From: Crocosphaera sp. UHCC 0190
GTDB lineage: Bacteria > Cyanobacteriota > Cyanobacteriia > Cyanobacteriales > Microcystaceae
Assembly: GCF_034932065.1 (NCBI RefSeq)
Contig: NZ_JAYGHP010000022.1
Location: 1-43,800 of the forward strand
Length of the DNA stretch: 43,800 bases
Reading direction: 5' to 3'
Notes under the pieces: generated by a model
The model's input: the letters and a program-made list of their open reading frames with translations, nothing else
Told to the model about the DNA's origin: nothing
Database searches by the model: none
Translations under genes and position numbers: made by a program
Part shown: positions 25,120-33,174 of the stretch, piece by piece
Numbering within the stretch: the first letter of the stretch is position 1
How the letters are laid out: every line of letters starts with the position of its first letter

Positions 25120-26385
25120 ATGTTAGAAAGCTCATTATTAGGAATACTTTTTGCGAGTTCAAATTTGGCCAGCATTACCCATCAAGAATTTAATCAGGAT
25201 CAAACAATTAAAGTGAATTTGTCCCCAGGCAATAATGAGATTTCAAAAAAGTCTAGACTTTCTCAAAGTTTAGAAATGATTGATCAGATGGATGACTCAC
25301 ACCTAAAAATCATACTGTTAAATAATCTCGCTTTATCTTATGCTAATTTAGGTAAGCTTGAACAAGCGATCGCTCTCTTAAAAAACTCTTTATCAATTGC
25401 TGAAAATTTTGAGGATATTACTCTAAAAATAACTACCCTAAACAATATTGCTAGTCATTATGATAAGATTGGGCAAAAAAAGCAAGCAATTAATATTTTA
25501 AATAATACAATTAGTCTAATAAATACCCTTGAAGATCAATCTGTTAAAGGAAAATTATTATTAACTATTTCGTTTGAATATGAAAAAATTGGGCAAGGAA
25601 AAAAGGCGGAAATTCTCTTTGCGAAAAGTCAAACCATAATCACAGAAGCATCTCAACCTTTACCAGAATTTCCTTTTACAGAAACCCCAAGCAGTCTGAA
25701 ATTAGGATTTGCCGGAGCAGTTAATTCTTTCCGGGATACCACAGGTTTTTTAGGGGTTAATCTTAATTTTTCAAAACAATGGTCAGAAAAAGATATTCTC
25801 GTTGATGGTAATATTTCTTTTAATTATGATAGTAGTCGTACGGTTAATAATTATCGACCAGGGAGTTTTATAACCTCAGTTTACCGTCATCATTTTGACA
25901 GTGATTGGAATTTTTTTGTTAATTTTTTTAATACGGTTAACGAAGATTTATTCTCATCTAGAAACGATGATGAAGACTTAACCATTATTAGTAATATTTG
26001 GTTAGGATCGGGTTTAAATTTATGGCGAGGAGAGTCTAACAGAGAGTTTTTAGATTTTCAAATGGGACTGGGGCCGCGTTATGAATATGATTATATTAAT
26101 TTTGAAAAAAGACGGGATGAAATCAATCCAACCCTTGCGATTATCCTCTTAGGGCGGGGTTTTTCGTTTGAACAGGCTAATATTAATCAAACCCTTGCAA
26201 TTATCCCAGATTTAGGTGATTGGGATAACTATATTATTAGTTCTAATACTGAGCTTTCTTTTCCCTTGACTGAAAGATGGTCATTTACCAATCGTTTATT
26301 TTTGCGCTATCGTAATCAGCAAATATACGAAGAAAACCCTAAATTGCATTTCTTTTTTTCCACAGGCTTAGAATATAAATTTTAA
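25120..26385 (+). CDS. TPR protein fused to a DUF481-like outer-membrane barrel
   Basis: 421 residues. GGAG at 25110-25113, six bases before the ATG at 25120, fixes the start. The N-terminus has a short hydrophobic stretch (LESSLLGILFASSNLA) that may be a weak signal peptide. Residues about 55-170 hold three TPR units (NNLALSYANLGKLEQAIALL; NNIASHYDKIGQKKQAINIL; EYEKIGQGKKAEILF). From about residue 190 the sequence alternates as in an outer-membrane barrel (KLGFAGAVNSF, GVNLNFSKQW, SFITSVYRHHFDSDWNFFVNF, LGPRYEYDYI) and ends in LEYKF, a barrel-like terminal Phe; this part resembles DUF481 (YdiY-like). Around residues 335-375 a 60-bp in-frame duplication repeats N(P/Q)TLAII. It lies behind mscS on the same strand. 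Confidence 0.72.
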   Translation: MLESSLLGILFASSNLASITHQEFNQDQTIKVNLSPGNNEISKKSRLSQSLEMIDQMDDSHLKIILLNNLALSYANLGKLEQAIALLKNSLSIAENFEDITLKITTLNNIASHYDKIGQKKQAINILNNTISLINTLEDQSVKGKLLLTISFEYEKIGQGKKAEILFAKSQTIITEASQPLPEFPFTETPSSLKLGFAGAVNSFRDTTGFLGVNLNFSKQWSEKDILVDGNISFNYDSSRTVNNYRPGSFITSVYRHHFDSDWNFFVNFFNTVNEDLFSSRNDDEDLTIISNIWLGSGLNLWRGESNREFLDFQMGLGPRYEYDYINFEKRRDEINPTLAIILLGRGFSFEQANINQTLAIIPDLGDWDNYIISSNTELSFPLTERWSFTNRLFLRYRNQQIYEENPKLHFFFSTGLEYKF

Positions 26386-26416
26386 TAAGATATTTTTCTG
26401 GTTATGGTTATCAGCC

Positions 26417-26439
26417 AAGACGCATTTAGAATGCGTCTT
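26417..26439. terminator. Hairpin between convergent genes
   Basis: A perfect 10-bp stem AAGACGCATT / AATGCGTCTT with a three-base loop, in the 83-base gap between the TPR-barrel gene (forward) and the 116-residue gene (reverse). No T run follows on either side, so it is at most a weak bidirectional terminator or an mRNA 3'-end stabiliser. Confidence 0.55.
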
Positions 26440-26468
26440 AGCAAGTCAGAAGTTATGGGTTTTCCCTT

Positions 26469-26819
26469 TCAAGATTGAGTATTTGGGGAAGTCTTATCGT
26501 TCTGAGAAACCATTTTGAGGAATGCTTGAAGCTTCATCCGCTCGATATAGGGCCATCCTCCACTTTCATCAATTTCTTTAAGAAACTCATATAAAGCATT
26601 GCGAGTATTGGGTAAAGACGGCTCAAATAGATTAGAGCGGATTTCTCGGTGTAACGTTTCTAAGGTACGGAGCAAGTCTAACAATGCCTGAGAATCTCCA
26701 TCACATTGCTCAGCGACTGTCTGTACCCTCAAAATAATCTCTTGCAGGGAATCTGAAGAAGAACTATTTGGGGAGTTCAGGGGCTGTTCTGTTGGGCTTG
26801 ATGTTTTTGGTTGCTCCAT
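26469..26819 (-). CDS. Hypothetical helical protein, 116 residues
   Basis: The N-terminal 25 residues are Ser/Pro/Asn-rich and disordered (SSPTEQPLNSPNSSSSDS). The rest is helical with a leucine-rich pattern (LLDLLRTLETLHREIRSNLF) and the compact segment LYEFLKEIDESGGWPYIERMKL. There is no signal peptide or membrane segment. I recall similar short proteins in other cyanobacteria but no function. It stands alone, 368 bases from the psbO start on the other strand. Confidence 0.65.
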   Translation of the reverse strand: MEQPKTSSPTEQPLNSPNSSSSDSLQEIILRVQTVAEQCDGDSQALLDLLRTLETLHREIRSNLFEPSLPNTRNALYEFLKEIDESGGWPYIERMKLQAFLKMVSQNDKTSPNTQS

Positions 26820-26850
26820 CCTAAATCCTAAATCCTTTCCCTAGCCAACC

Positions 26851-27132
26851 TTATGATAGAAGATTTTGGTGATAAAGAATTACTCCGTTTAGGGGAAGGG
26901 GGGGACGAATTTTGGTAAAGTAGATCCCGATGCAATTGCCTAACTTGTCCAAAAGACTATATGTATCCAGGGACTCTGGAAAACGAAAACGCCTGATTAG
27001 TCGTTCTGTCGGGAAACCAACATCGGTTCGTATTTCATAAATATGTACCAATGGGTTTGAGATAAGTGGCGAAATCCCAGTGATGGAAATAACCAGGAAT
27101 GCCCTATCGTGAGTTAGGGAGATTCCCCGCAC
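26851..27132 (-). CDS. Doubtful 93-residue ORF upstream of psbO
   Basis: An ORF without a recognised domain on the strand opposite to psbO, in the 360-base region before it. It contains a C7 tract (PPLPLNG) and its start lies in a GC-rich imperfect hairpin. The composition is protein-like (FLVISITGISPLISNPLVHI) but a psbO promoter must also lie here, so it is probably not a gene, or is a decayed one. Confidence 0.25.
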   Translation of the reverse strand: MRGISLTHDRAFLVISITGISPLISNPLVHIYEIRTDVGFPTERLIRRFRFPESLDTYSLLDKLGNCIGIYFTKIRPPLPLNGVILYHQNLLS

Positions 27133-27156
27133 AAAGCAAAGCGCGGAGTGCGCGGG
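27125..27156. repeat. GC-rich imperfect hairpin upstream of psbO
   Basis: CCCCGCAC at 27125-27132 can pair with GTGCGCGGG at 27148-27156 with one bulged base, around an AAGCAAAGCGCGGA loop. It is strikingly GC-rich in an AT-rich gap and ends 37 bases before the psbO start. It resembles small palindromic repeats scattered in cyanobacterial genomes; it could also shape the psbO leader. Confidence 0.4.
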
Positions 27157-27193
27157 ATTATGTCACATTGAGATTGACAAAGCGAGGATGATC

Positions 27194-28021
27194 ATGAGAT
27201 TTCGTTCATTAATTATTGCTTTTCTAGCATTGTGCTTAGGGTTAATTACAGCTTGTAGCGAAGGTCCAGCCAATGCGGTTAATCCCCAGGATTTAACCTA
27301 CGAAGAGATTTTAAATACAGGACTAGCTAATAAGTGTCCCCAAATGTCTGAATTTACACGGGGTTCTCTTCCCATTGAACCTGGTAAAACTTATCAAGTT
27401 GACGATTTATGTCTGGAACCCACAGAATATTTTGTCAAGGAAGAACCTCTTAATAAACGCCAAGAAGCAGAATATGTTTCCGGTAAGTTATTAACCCGTT
27501 TCACCACCAGTTTAGAGCAGATTACTGGCAAAATTAGTGTGAGTAAAGATGGGGTCTTAACCTTCATTGAAGAAGGTGGTATGGACTTCCAACCTGTAAC
27601 GGTTCAATTACCAGGTGGTGAACAGGTTCCTTTCTTCTTTACTATTAAAAACTTAGTGGGTAAAACTCAGCCTGGATTTACTTCCATTAACAGTTCTGTT
27701 GATTTTGAAGGAGATTTTAAAGTTCCTTCCTATCGGGGTGCGACTTTCTTAGATCCAAAAGGTCGTGGTTTAGCCACTGGGTATGACAATGCCGTCGCTT
27801 TACCTGCGGGTGCTGATAGTGAAGAATACGCCAATGTGAAACAAACTCCCATTGGTAAGGGTTCTATTTCTCTCCAAGTGACCAAAGTTGATAAGGAAAC
27901 TGGAGAAATCGGTGGCGTATTTGAAAGTGAACAGCCTTCTGATACGGACTTAGGAGCTAAAGAAGCCGTTGATGTGAAAATTCGCGGTACTTTCTATGCT
28001 CGCGTCACACCTTCAGTATAA
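27194..28021 (+). CDS. psbO: Photosystem II manganese-stabilising protein PsbO
   Basis: 275 residues. The N-terminus is a signal peptide (RSLIIAFLALCLGLITACSE). The mature part starts near NPQDLTYEEILNTGLANKCP and contains the two conserved cysteines (NKCP, DDLCLEP), FVKEEP, the loop DFQPVTVQLPGGEQVPFFFT, FLDPKGRG and GYDNAVALPAG, all PsbO hallmarks. PsbO sits on the lumenal face of photosystem II and stabilises the Mn4CaO5 cluster. GAGG at 27184-27187 is six bases before the ATG at 27194 and touches the ATG at 27188, so 27194 is the better start. A strong hairpin terminator follows, so the gene is monocistronic. Confidence 0.97.
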   Translation: MRFRSLIIAFLALCLGLITACSEGPANAVNPQDLTYEEILNTGLANKCPQMSEFTRGSLPIEPGKTYQVDDLCLEPTEYFVKEEPLNKRQEAEYVSGKLLTRFTTSLEQITGKISVSKDGVLTFIEEGGMDFQPVTVQLPGGEQVPFFFTIKNLVGKTQPGFTSINSSVDFEGDFKVPSYRGATFLDPKGRGLATGYDNAVALPAGADSEEYANVKQTPIGKGSISLQVTKVDKETGEIGGVFESEQPSDTDLGAKEAVDVKIRGTFYARVTPSV

Positions 28022-28065
28022 AGATTAGATACTGACTTTTCTTAAGGACAATTATCTCAGCAATT

Positions 28066-28094
28066 GAAAGGGGCAATTTGCCCCTTTCGGTTTT
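28066..28094 (+). terminator. Intrinsic terminator of psbO
   Basis: A 9-bp perfect stem GAAAGGGGC / GCCCCTTTC (28066-28074, 28080-28088) with loop AATTT, followed by GGTTTT. Confidence 0.88.
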
Positions 28095-28280
28095 AATGAC
28101 GGTTTTCATAATAGTTTTTGGAGAGATATATGGTCAGTTATTCCTGAGAAAAAAATTTGTTAAACTGATATTTCCGCCAAAAATCGCTAAAATCAATGAT
28201 AGTAAGATTGCTGAAATCTTAGCAACTTTCTTGATTATTGACTCCAGACAACCTCTTAGAAATTAAACATCGATACCACT

Positions 28281-28556
28281 ATGATTGACTCATCTGTCAG
28301 TGCGCTTGAAGAACTCGATCTCTCCCGTGAAGAGAGAGTGATTGAAATTCAAAATCTCATTGAAACCCTACGCATTGCTGATGAAATCGCCAGTAAGGGT
28401 TACTTAATTACTAGCTCAGAATTAGCCGATTTAATGGATATCAATGCCAGTGCTGTCACCAGTCGGGGGGATCATTGGTCTTGGCGTAATTGGGTTGTCT
28501 CACGGGTTCGCCGAGAAGGAAACCAAATTCTTTGGCAACTAGAGAAAATTGATTGA
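28281..28556 (+). CDS. Hypothetical 91-residue protein, helix-turn-helix-like
   Basis: The N-terminal part is acidic (EELDLSREERVIEIQNLIETL). The middle, SKGYLITSSELADLMDINASAVTSRG, reads like a helix-turn-helix: a 'SSELADLM' first helix, a turn, and 'ASAVTSR' as recognition helix. The end, SWRNWVVSRVRREGNQILWQLEKI, is basic and aromatic. I recall this as a conserved cyanobacterial hypothetical. A DNA-binding role is inferred from the pattern only. It begins with ATG 186 bases past the psbO terminator. Confidence 0.65.
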   Translation: MIDSSVSALEELDLSREERVIEIQNLIETLRIADEIASKGYLITSSELADLMDINASAVTSRGDHWSWRNWVVSRVRREGNQILWQLEKID

Positions 28557-28694
28557 GTAAAGGTCGCTATAAAATGAGGATTCATCGGGTAAGGAGAGCA
28601 GGTGTTAAGCAAGGAATCATAGCGATCGCTGTGTCATAAGTGCGTGACTTTTGTTATAAATAACTAAACAGAATTGCCTACGAAGTTCAGTGTA

Positions 28695-30077
28695 ATGGCT
28701 ATGTCCTCCCCTTCTCTCATTCAACCCCTACCCATTCGGGTCTTTAATTCTAATCTCCTCTCGACCTTTACCTCTGTCGGCCTTCATGGTCTGGCACTCT
28801 TTCTTGTTGTTCCCTACCTTACTAACTTACCGACGGGTGATAACCCAGACTCAGACGGGAAACCCAAAAATGTCAATGTCATTGAATTGAGTTCTGCTGA
28901 GCAAAATCGCCTACCGGATCAATCTTCTGGGTCTTTGGATATGCCAGATTTTCCTAATACAGCTTTAGGGGATGTTCCGGTGTTAGATTCTCCTAACTTC
29001 GCCCCTTCCCTACCAGCACCCTTAAGTAATTTACCGGCCCCACCAAGTTTACCGGCCTTACCGCCCCTATCTTCCTATGGTAATTACAGTAGAATTCCCA
29101 TCGCATCACCACCGCGCTCATTTCCTATCGCCCCACCCCCACCTCCCCCTAGTGTCCTTAGACCCCCAACTCCCTTAACTGAGTCATCAATGAAAGACCC
29201 CCTGACTAACGATCCTCGGGCCTTAATTCCCTTTGATCGACCATCCCTCGGACAAGGGCCTCAAGATGATTTCTTTGGTAATGTCAATGGAAGAGAAGAA
29301 ATTGCTACTAATACCTCATCTTTAACGGGAAGAGATGGCATTGTGGGGAATATCCAAAATGGGGCAGAAAACCTGGCTTATAATCCCCAAGGAACCGAAC
29401 GGGAAGAAGCGAGACGCAAAGATCTCGAATGGATGCAGCAAACAGGCTTAACCCTCAAGCCAAGCCAAATGATGACTATTCGAGGAACCTATCCGAGAGC
29501 CGCTTGCAACGCCAAATTAGAGGGTTCGGCTGTTTATAATGTCCAAGTTAATGCCCAAGGACAACTGACTCAACCCCCCTTTATGACCAAGAGTTCAGGC
29601 TATCCAATCTTGAATAATCAAGGGTTTCAAGATGTGCGATCACAGAGTTTTTCCCAACCGACTAGGGTAACAGTCATTTTTCAACCAAACTCTAACATTT
29701 GTCCGGCGGTTGCTCGCACCGAACCCTCCCAAACTCCAGCCCTTCCTGGCAATGAGACGGAAAGACCCTTAAAACCCCCAGTCACCCCCGTGCCGACGGA
29801 AGCGAGAAAGGAACCTCTTGTCATTCCTGCTCCTCTCCCTGAAGAAAAACCCCCAGTCACCCCCGTGCCAACGGAAGCGAGAAAGGAACCTCCTCTCATT
29901 CCTGCTCCTCTCCCTGAAGAAAAACCCCCAGTTACCCCCGTGCCAACGGAAGCGAGAAAGGAACCCTCTGTCGCCCCGGCTCCACCTGCGAGTAGAAAGG
30001 CTGCCCCAGAGTCTTCATTGACAGTCCCTGCCCCCCCGACTTCCCGTAAGGATGAAGGGGCCCCAACTACTAATTAA
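28695..30077 (+). CDS. TonB-like proline-rich envelope protein
   Basis: 460 residues from the ATG at 28695 (28701 is also possible). A short cytosolic end leads into one membrane helix (about 18-40, STFTSVGLHGLALFLVVPYL), then NVNVIELSSAEQNRL, which is TonB-like, and a long proline-rich region (LPAPPSLPALPPL, a run of eight prolines after IA). Residues about 235-340 form a folded part with two cysteines (RAACNAKLEGSAVYNVQVN; SNICPAV) that resembles a TonB C-terminal domain. The rest is a proline/acid-rich tail with 25-residue repeats. TonB-type proteins carry energy from the inner membrane to outer-membrane receptors; no ExbB or ExbD is near. A proline-rich tail after the folded domain is unusual. 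Confidence 0.65.
   Translation: MAMSSPSLIQPLPIRVFNSNLLSTFTSVGLHGLALFLVVPYLTNLPTGDNPDSDGKPKNVNVIELSSAEQNRLPDQSSGSLDMPDFPNTALGDVPVLDSPNFAPSLPAPLSNLPAPPSLPALPPLSSYGNYSRIPIASPPRSFPIAPPPPPPSVLRPPTPLTESSMKDPLTNDPRALIPFDRPSLGQGPQDDFFGNVNGREEIATNTSSLTGRDGIVGNIQNGAENLAYNPQGTEREEARRKDLEWMQQTGLTLKPSQMMTIRGTYPRAACNAKLEGSAVYNVQVNAQGQLTQPPFMTKSSGYPILNNQGFQDVRSQSFSQPTRVTVIFQPNSNICPAVARTEPSQTPALPGNETERPLKPPVTPVPTEARKEPLVIPAPLPEEKPPVTPVPTEARKEPPLIPAPLPEEKPPVTPVPTEARKEPSVAPAPPASRKAAPESSLTVPAPPTSRKDEGAPTTN
29772..29990 (+). repeat. Near-perfect 75-bp tandem repeat (about 2.9 copies)
   Basis: Units start at 29772, 29847 and 29922 and encode KPPVTPVPTEARKEP followed by (L/P)(V/L)IPAPLPEE; the third is cut after about 65 bases. 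Differences between copies are few, so the array is recent and could vary in number between strains. It stays in frame (75 = 25 codons) in the C-terminal tail of the TonB-like protein. Confidence 0.9.
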
Positions 30078-30084
30078 TCAACTG

Positions 30085-30774
30085 TCACTGGGGGCGTTTC
30101 TTCACACTGCTAGGAAGGGGCTTTCCTGGCAGTGTAGCCTTGCGTTGAGGCGAATTACCGTATAATTGCTGACGACCATTGCGAACCACCCCTAACATCT
30201 CGCTCAGTTGCTGTTCTAGGCGGGTTAATACCGCGTCTGCATATTCATCAGCCCCGTCTTGAATATTTTGGGCTTCTCCCATGCTTTGTTGACGCAACTG
30301 CTGCATTTCGCTGGTGGTGACTTGGCGTAATTGCTCAATTTCGGCCATGGTTTGGGACTGAATGGCTTCACATTCCTGCTGTACCTGTTGACGAATTTGG
30401 TTTGCTTCTCGTTGTGCTTGTTGAATAATCCCTGATTCATCCAAAATTTGGGCAGCCCTTTGTTGAGCAGACTGGACAATACGCTCTGCATAAGCTTCCG
30501 CTTCAGCAATAATATCTTGCTCTTGCTCCAACACGGAGAGAGCTTTTCTAATGGCTTCAGGAATTTTCGTTCCAATCAGATCTAATTGCTCAAGCAACTT
30601 ATCTTCATCGACAATAGTCCATCGGGATACGGGAATATGAAAGCTTTCATAGATCATTTCCTGAAGACGGGCTAATTCTTGTTGAATATCAAAATCAACC
30701 TCTCGGCGATCCGTCGTGCCATTGCCTTGACGGTTTACTGAAGCATTGGGGGAAGAGGAGTTTCGGCGTACCAT
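30085..30774 (-). CDS. DivIVA-like coiled-coil protein
   Basis: 229 residues from the ATG at 30774 (MVRRNSSSPN). The segment DFDIQQELARLQEMIYESFHIPVSRWTIVDEDKLLEQLDLI precedes a long, almost uninterrupted coiled coil (about residues 65-205) rich in Gln, Glu and Ala with the pattern IVQSAQQRAAQILDESGIIQ typical of DivIVA-domain proteins. C-terminus basic and proline-rich. Such proteins mark membranes and help place cell division or envelope synthesis. coaD lies upstream on the same strand, 42 bases away, and the 3' end is only seven bases from that of the TonB-like gene. Confidence 0.7.
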   Translation of the reverse strand: MVRRNSSSPNASVNRQGNGTTDRREVDFDIQQELARLQEMIYESFHIPVSRWTIVDEDKLLEQLDLIGTKIPEAIRKALSVLEQEQDIIAEAEAYAERIVQSAQQRAAQILDESGIIQQAQREANQIRQQVQQECEAIQSQTMAEIEQLRQVTTSEMQQLRQQSMGEAQNIQDGADEYADAVLTRLEQQLSEMLGVVRNGRQQLYGNSPQRKATLPGKPLPSSVKKRPQ

Positions 30775-30816
30775 AAGTATCAATAAAAATAATAAAAACG
30801 ATAGATCCTTTGTTAA

Positions 30817-31290
30817 TTAACTGTAATGTATACGGATGTCTCTAGCGACGTTTTCAGGCACTAAATGGGAAATGGAACCCCCAAACTGGGCAATCTCCTT
30901 GACTGTGCTGCTGCTCAGGAAGCTATATTCTTTATTGGTGGCGAGAAACACCGTTTCTACTTCTTTAGAGAGGGTTTTATTGGTGTGAGCCATCTGTAGT
31001 TCTTTTTCAAAGTCTGATAACACCCTTAACCCCCTGAGCAACACCCTGGCTTTGTGTAATTTAGCATAGTCTACAGTTAATCCGGTAAAGCTATCAACCT
31101 CTACTTGTGGTAAATGTTGAGTACAGTAGCTAATTTGTTCAACCCGTTTTTCTGCCGTAAATAAAGGTTGCTTGTTAGGATTGCACAAAACAGCTACAAT
31201 CACCTTCTCGAACAAAATTACCCCGCGTTCAATAATATCAAGATGGCCGAGGGTGACGGGATCGAAACTTCCTGGATAAATGGCAATCAC
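30817..31290 (-). CDS. coaD: Phosphopantetheine adenylyltransferase
   Basis: A 157-residue enzyme that makes dephospho-CoA from 4'-phosphopantetheine and ATP. The nucleotidyltransferase motif [38 protein letters not shown] and the ISSTxVR-like [13 protein letters not shown] are all present. I prefer the GTG at 31290, which gives the typical start 'MIAIYPGSF'; an in-frame ATG at 31344 would add 18 residues ([18 protein letters not shown]) not seen in the family. No clear ribosome site precedes either one. The DivIVA-like gene is downstream. Confidence 0.93.
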   Translation of the reverse strand: MIAIYPGSFDPVTLGHLDIIERGVILFEKVIVAVLCNPNKQPLFTAEKRVEQISYCTQHLPQVEVDSFTGLTVDYAKLHKARVLLRGLRVLSDFEKELQMAHTNKTLSKEVETVFLATNKEYSFLSSSTVKEIAQFGGSISHLVPENVARDIRIHYS

Positions 31291-31367
31291 GATATTGATG
31301 TCAAAAACTAAAGTAATTTCCTTAGTATAGTCAAATCTGACCATGAGGAAACTATTGCCGCTTCGCG

Positions 31368-31398
31368 GAATTCAAAATGCAGAATTCAAAATTCAACA
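31368..31398. repeat. Short tandem repeat GAATTCAAAAT
   Basis: GAATTCAAAATGCA (31368-31381) is followed by GAATTCAAAATTCA, giving two 14-base units. Such GAATTC-rich tandem segments are common in cyanobacterial intergenic DNA. The surrounding gap (31345-31545) is otherwise AT-rich and featureless. Confidence 0.7.
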
Positions 31399-31545
31399 GT
31401 ATTGAGTAGTTTATTATTTAAAATATGGTTGGCTTCTTTTTCGTTTAATTGACATTCTTTGTGCAAAAAAGAAACTAGATGTTTCTTCCATTCTAATATC
31501 TCTAACTTGTGAGATTAATTAACAATACAAAAAATCAAGTTTCAA

Positions 31546-31572
31546 TAAAAAGCACCCTGAAAATCAGGGCTT
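31546..31572 (-). terminator. Terminator-like hairpin after tRNA-Pro
   Basis: On the reverse strand CCCTGA-TTT-TCAGGG, with flanking AAG and TGC, is followed by CTTTTT. It lies 47 bases downstream of the tRNA 3' end and is probably its terminator. Confidence 0.7.
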
Positions 31573-31618
31573 ATGGCATTTTAATCGTACTAAAATACAA
31601 CTTTTTTATTTAATTAAA

Positions 31619-31692
31619 TCGGAGCGGCGGGATTTGAACCCACGACCCCTACTACCCCAAAGTAGTGCGCTACCAAGCTGCGCTACGCCCCG
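31619..31692 (-). tRNA. trnP-GGG: tRNA-Pro (anticodon GGG)
   Basis: Read on the reverse strand, 74 bases fold as a cloverleaf. The acceptor stem is CGGGGCG with CGCTCCG (one G-T pair) and discriminator A. The D-arm is GCGCAGCTTGGTAGCGC; the anticodon stem CTACT/AGTAG encloses loop TTGGGGT, giving anticodon GGG; the T-loop is GTTCAAATC. CCA is not encoded, as usual in cyanobacteria. This proline tRNA reads CCC and CCU. Confidence 0.95.
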
Positions 31693-31739
31693 ATATTCAC
31701 AGATTTCTATTATACACACATACCCCTAAAAAAAGCAAG

Positions 31740-32108
31740 TTAAAATATTTTTAATCGTTGAATTGCTTGCCATAGCTCACTAACCACCTCTGCGGGCCAA
31801 TTTCCCTCACAACAACGACCTTGATTTAAAATAAGCCGCAATGAATAGGCTGTGGGGTATCCTTCCACTTCTAACCATAATAAGTCGCTTTCCGCCTCAC
31901 AAGCAATTCGCTCCTCCTCCATCAACCCTTGAGCCATCATCGTCATTGTCTCTGCTAATTGTGCAAACAGACGACAAAAATCATTAAATTCTGCCTCCGT
32001 TAATTCTATAGCCCAATCCTCGCCCCCAACTAAAGCAGCATAGCCCGAAGCTTCGGGTTTCCAACCAACGCGCCATCCTTGTCCCTGTTTCAGTAAGCGA
32101 TCGCCCAT
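31740..32108 (-). CDS. DUF1818 family protein
   Basis: 122 residues. GDRLLKQGQGWRVGWKP and YAALVGGEDWAIELTEAEFNDF match my recollection of DUF1818, found across cyanobacteria and in plants; the end is rich in Trp/Leu (LWQAIQRLKIF). It is soluble, with no signal, and its function is unknown. The gene directly follows (6 bases) a 205-residue gene and lies close to rpoZ on the same strand, so it may be in an rpoZ operon. Confidence 0.8.
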   Translation of the reverse strand: MGDRLLKQGQGWRVGWKPEASGYAALVGGEDWAIELTEAEFNDFCRLFAQLAETMTMMAQGLMEEERIACEAESDLLWLEVEGYPTAYSLRLILNQGRCCEGNWPAEVVSELWQAIQRLKIF

Positions 32109-32114
32109 TTTAGA

Positions 32115-32732
32115 TCACGGCAGCAACAACTGAGCATCCCCAGGTTTAGAGAGTCCAGGGGTTGACGGGGTTGGGGTTGCAGGGGTTTCTAATGCTGGTT
32201 TTCCTTCGGTTTGCGTCGTCGTTTTTGGGGTTTCAGGGGTGTAAAGTTTCACCAACTCATCCACTAAGGCTTGTCGTTGACGACGGTTTAGTTGGCGTAT
32301 GGCTTCAATATCAGCTTCTAAAGGACTGGTGGTGAGGGTAGAAACCCCTGGATAATTATTTTCTCGAATACTCTGATTAATGCCCAAATAATCCGCTAAG
32401 GTGATTTTCCAATCTAAATCCAATACTGATAAGCGTCGTTTAAAATCCCGATGGTAACGGATAAAGCGACTGATTAAGGTATGATTAGGGTCAATTTCCC
32501 CAGTTTCAACACTCTTATATTGATTTTCTTTGGGGAGATCGGGTTGTTGTTCGTAGATAATTGCTGCTGCTTGTTCAGGGCGTAAGTCTTGAGCATTGAG
32601 AGGTTGTAACCCCCAAAGTCCAAAACCTCGTCCTGAAATTTGTCCGATTCCCCAGGTTAAGGTAAGACTGAGAAGGAAGATCACGAACAATTTTGGCAGA
32701 TTTATCGGTCGTGAAGGGTTTTTCCTAATCAT
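32115..32732 (-). CDS. Hypothetical membrane-anchored protein
   Basis: 205 residues. A signal-anchor is at about 11-33 (LPKLFVIFLLSLTLTWGIG). The body includes LRPEQAAAIIYEQQPDLPKE, RFIRYHRDFKRRLSVLDLDW, KITLADYLGINQSIREN and RRQRQALVDELVKLY; the tail is Thr/Pro-rich and disordered. The compact central part is conserved-looking, and I recall similar cyanobacterial proteins without a known function. It lies between rpoZ (12 bases) and DUF1818 (6 bases), all in one direction. Confidence 0.7.
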   Translation of the reverse strand: MIRKNPSRPINLPKLFVIFLLSLTLTWGIGQISGRGFGLWGLQPLNAQDLRPEQAAAIIYEQQPDLPKENQYKSVETGEIDPNHTLISRFIRYHRDFKRRLSVLDLDWKITLADYLGINQSIRENNYPGVSTLTTSPLEADIEAIRQLNRRQRQALVDELVKLYTPETPKTTTQTEGKPALETPATPTPSTPGLSKPGDAQLLLP

Positions 32733-32744
32733 TGTTTTATCTTC

Positions 32745-32972
32745 TTAGTCGCTAATAATTTCTGGTTGAGTTAATTCATCTGACATTTCAATGATGGCAC
32801 GGATGGCAGGTTTCATGCTTGGATCATCAATACTATCAAACTCTTCATAACGACGACGCTTGGCACGGTTGGCCACTTGAACTGTGATGCGATAACGGTT
32901 AGAAGCTGCGTCTAATAACTCTTGGGCGCGATAAATAATCTGTGATGAATCAAAGCCATGTCTTTTTTGCAT
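32745..32972 (-). CDS. rpoZ: RNA polymerase omega subunit
   Basis: 75 residues, the usual cyanobacterial size. The motifs [28 protein letters not shown] and the acidic tail ([19 protein letters not shown]) are typical of omega. It supports assembly of core RNA polymerase and sigma-factor recruitment. It heads a likely operon with the 205-residue gene and DUF1818. Confidence 0.93.
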   Translation of the reverse strand: MQKRHGFDSSQIIYRAQELLDAASNRYRITVQVANRAKRRRYEEFDSIDDPSMKPAIRAIIEMSDELTQPEIISD

Positions 32973-33174
32973 AAGTTTACATGAAATAACTTTAATCCTC
33001 TATCATATCATAAGCAGCTATTTATTGAGAAGAAATGTTTTTTTGGACGATTTTTGACTGAAAATTCGGGTCAATGGTATCCAATGAAACGGAGCATAAT
33101 TGCTTAATTAAGCTAAAATCAAGTTTTATATAGAAATATAAAGTTATTAAAAGTTTATTGTAGGAGTCGTTTTC

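Noticed and set aside
28078-28266. 62-codon ORF after psbO
   Set aside because: It starts at a TTG inside the psbO terminator and has no ribosome site; its hydrophobic content reflects AT-rich DNA. I see no gene between 28095 and 28280.
29681-30021. Overlapping ORFs on both strands in the repeat region of the TonB-like gene
   Set aside because: They arise from the 75-bp repeats, which stay open in several frames; the TonB-like frame has a membrane helix and a folded domain.
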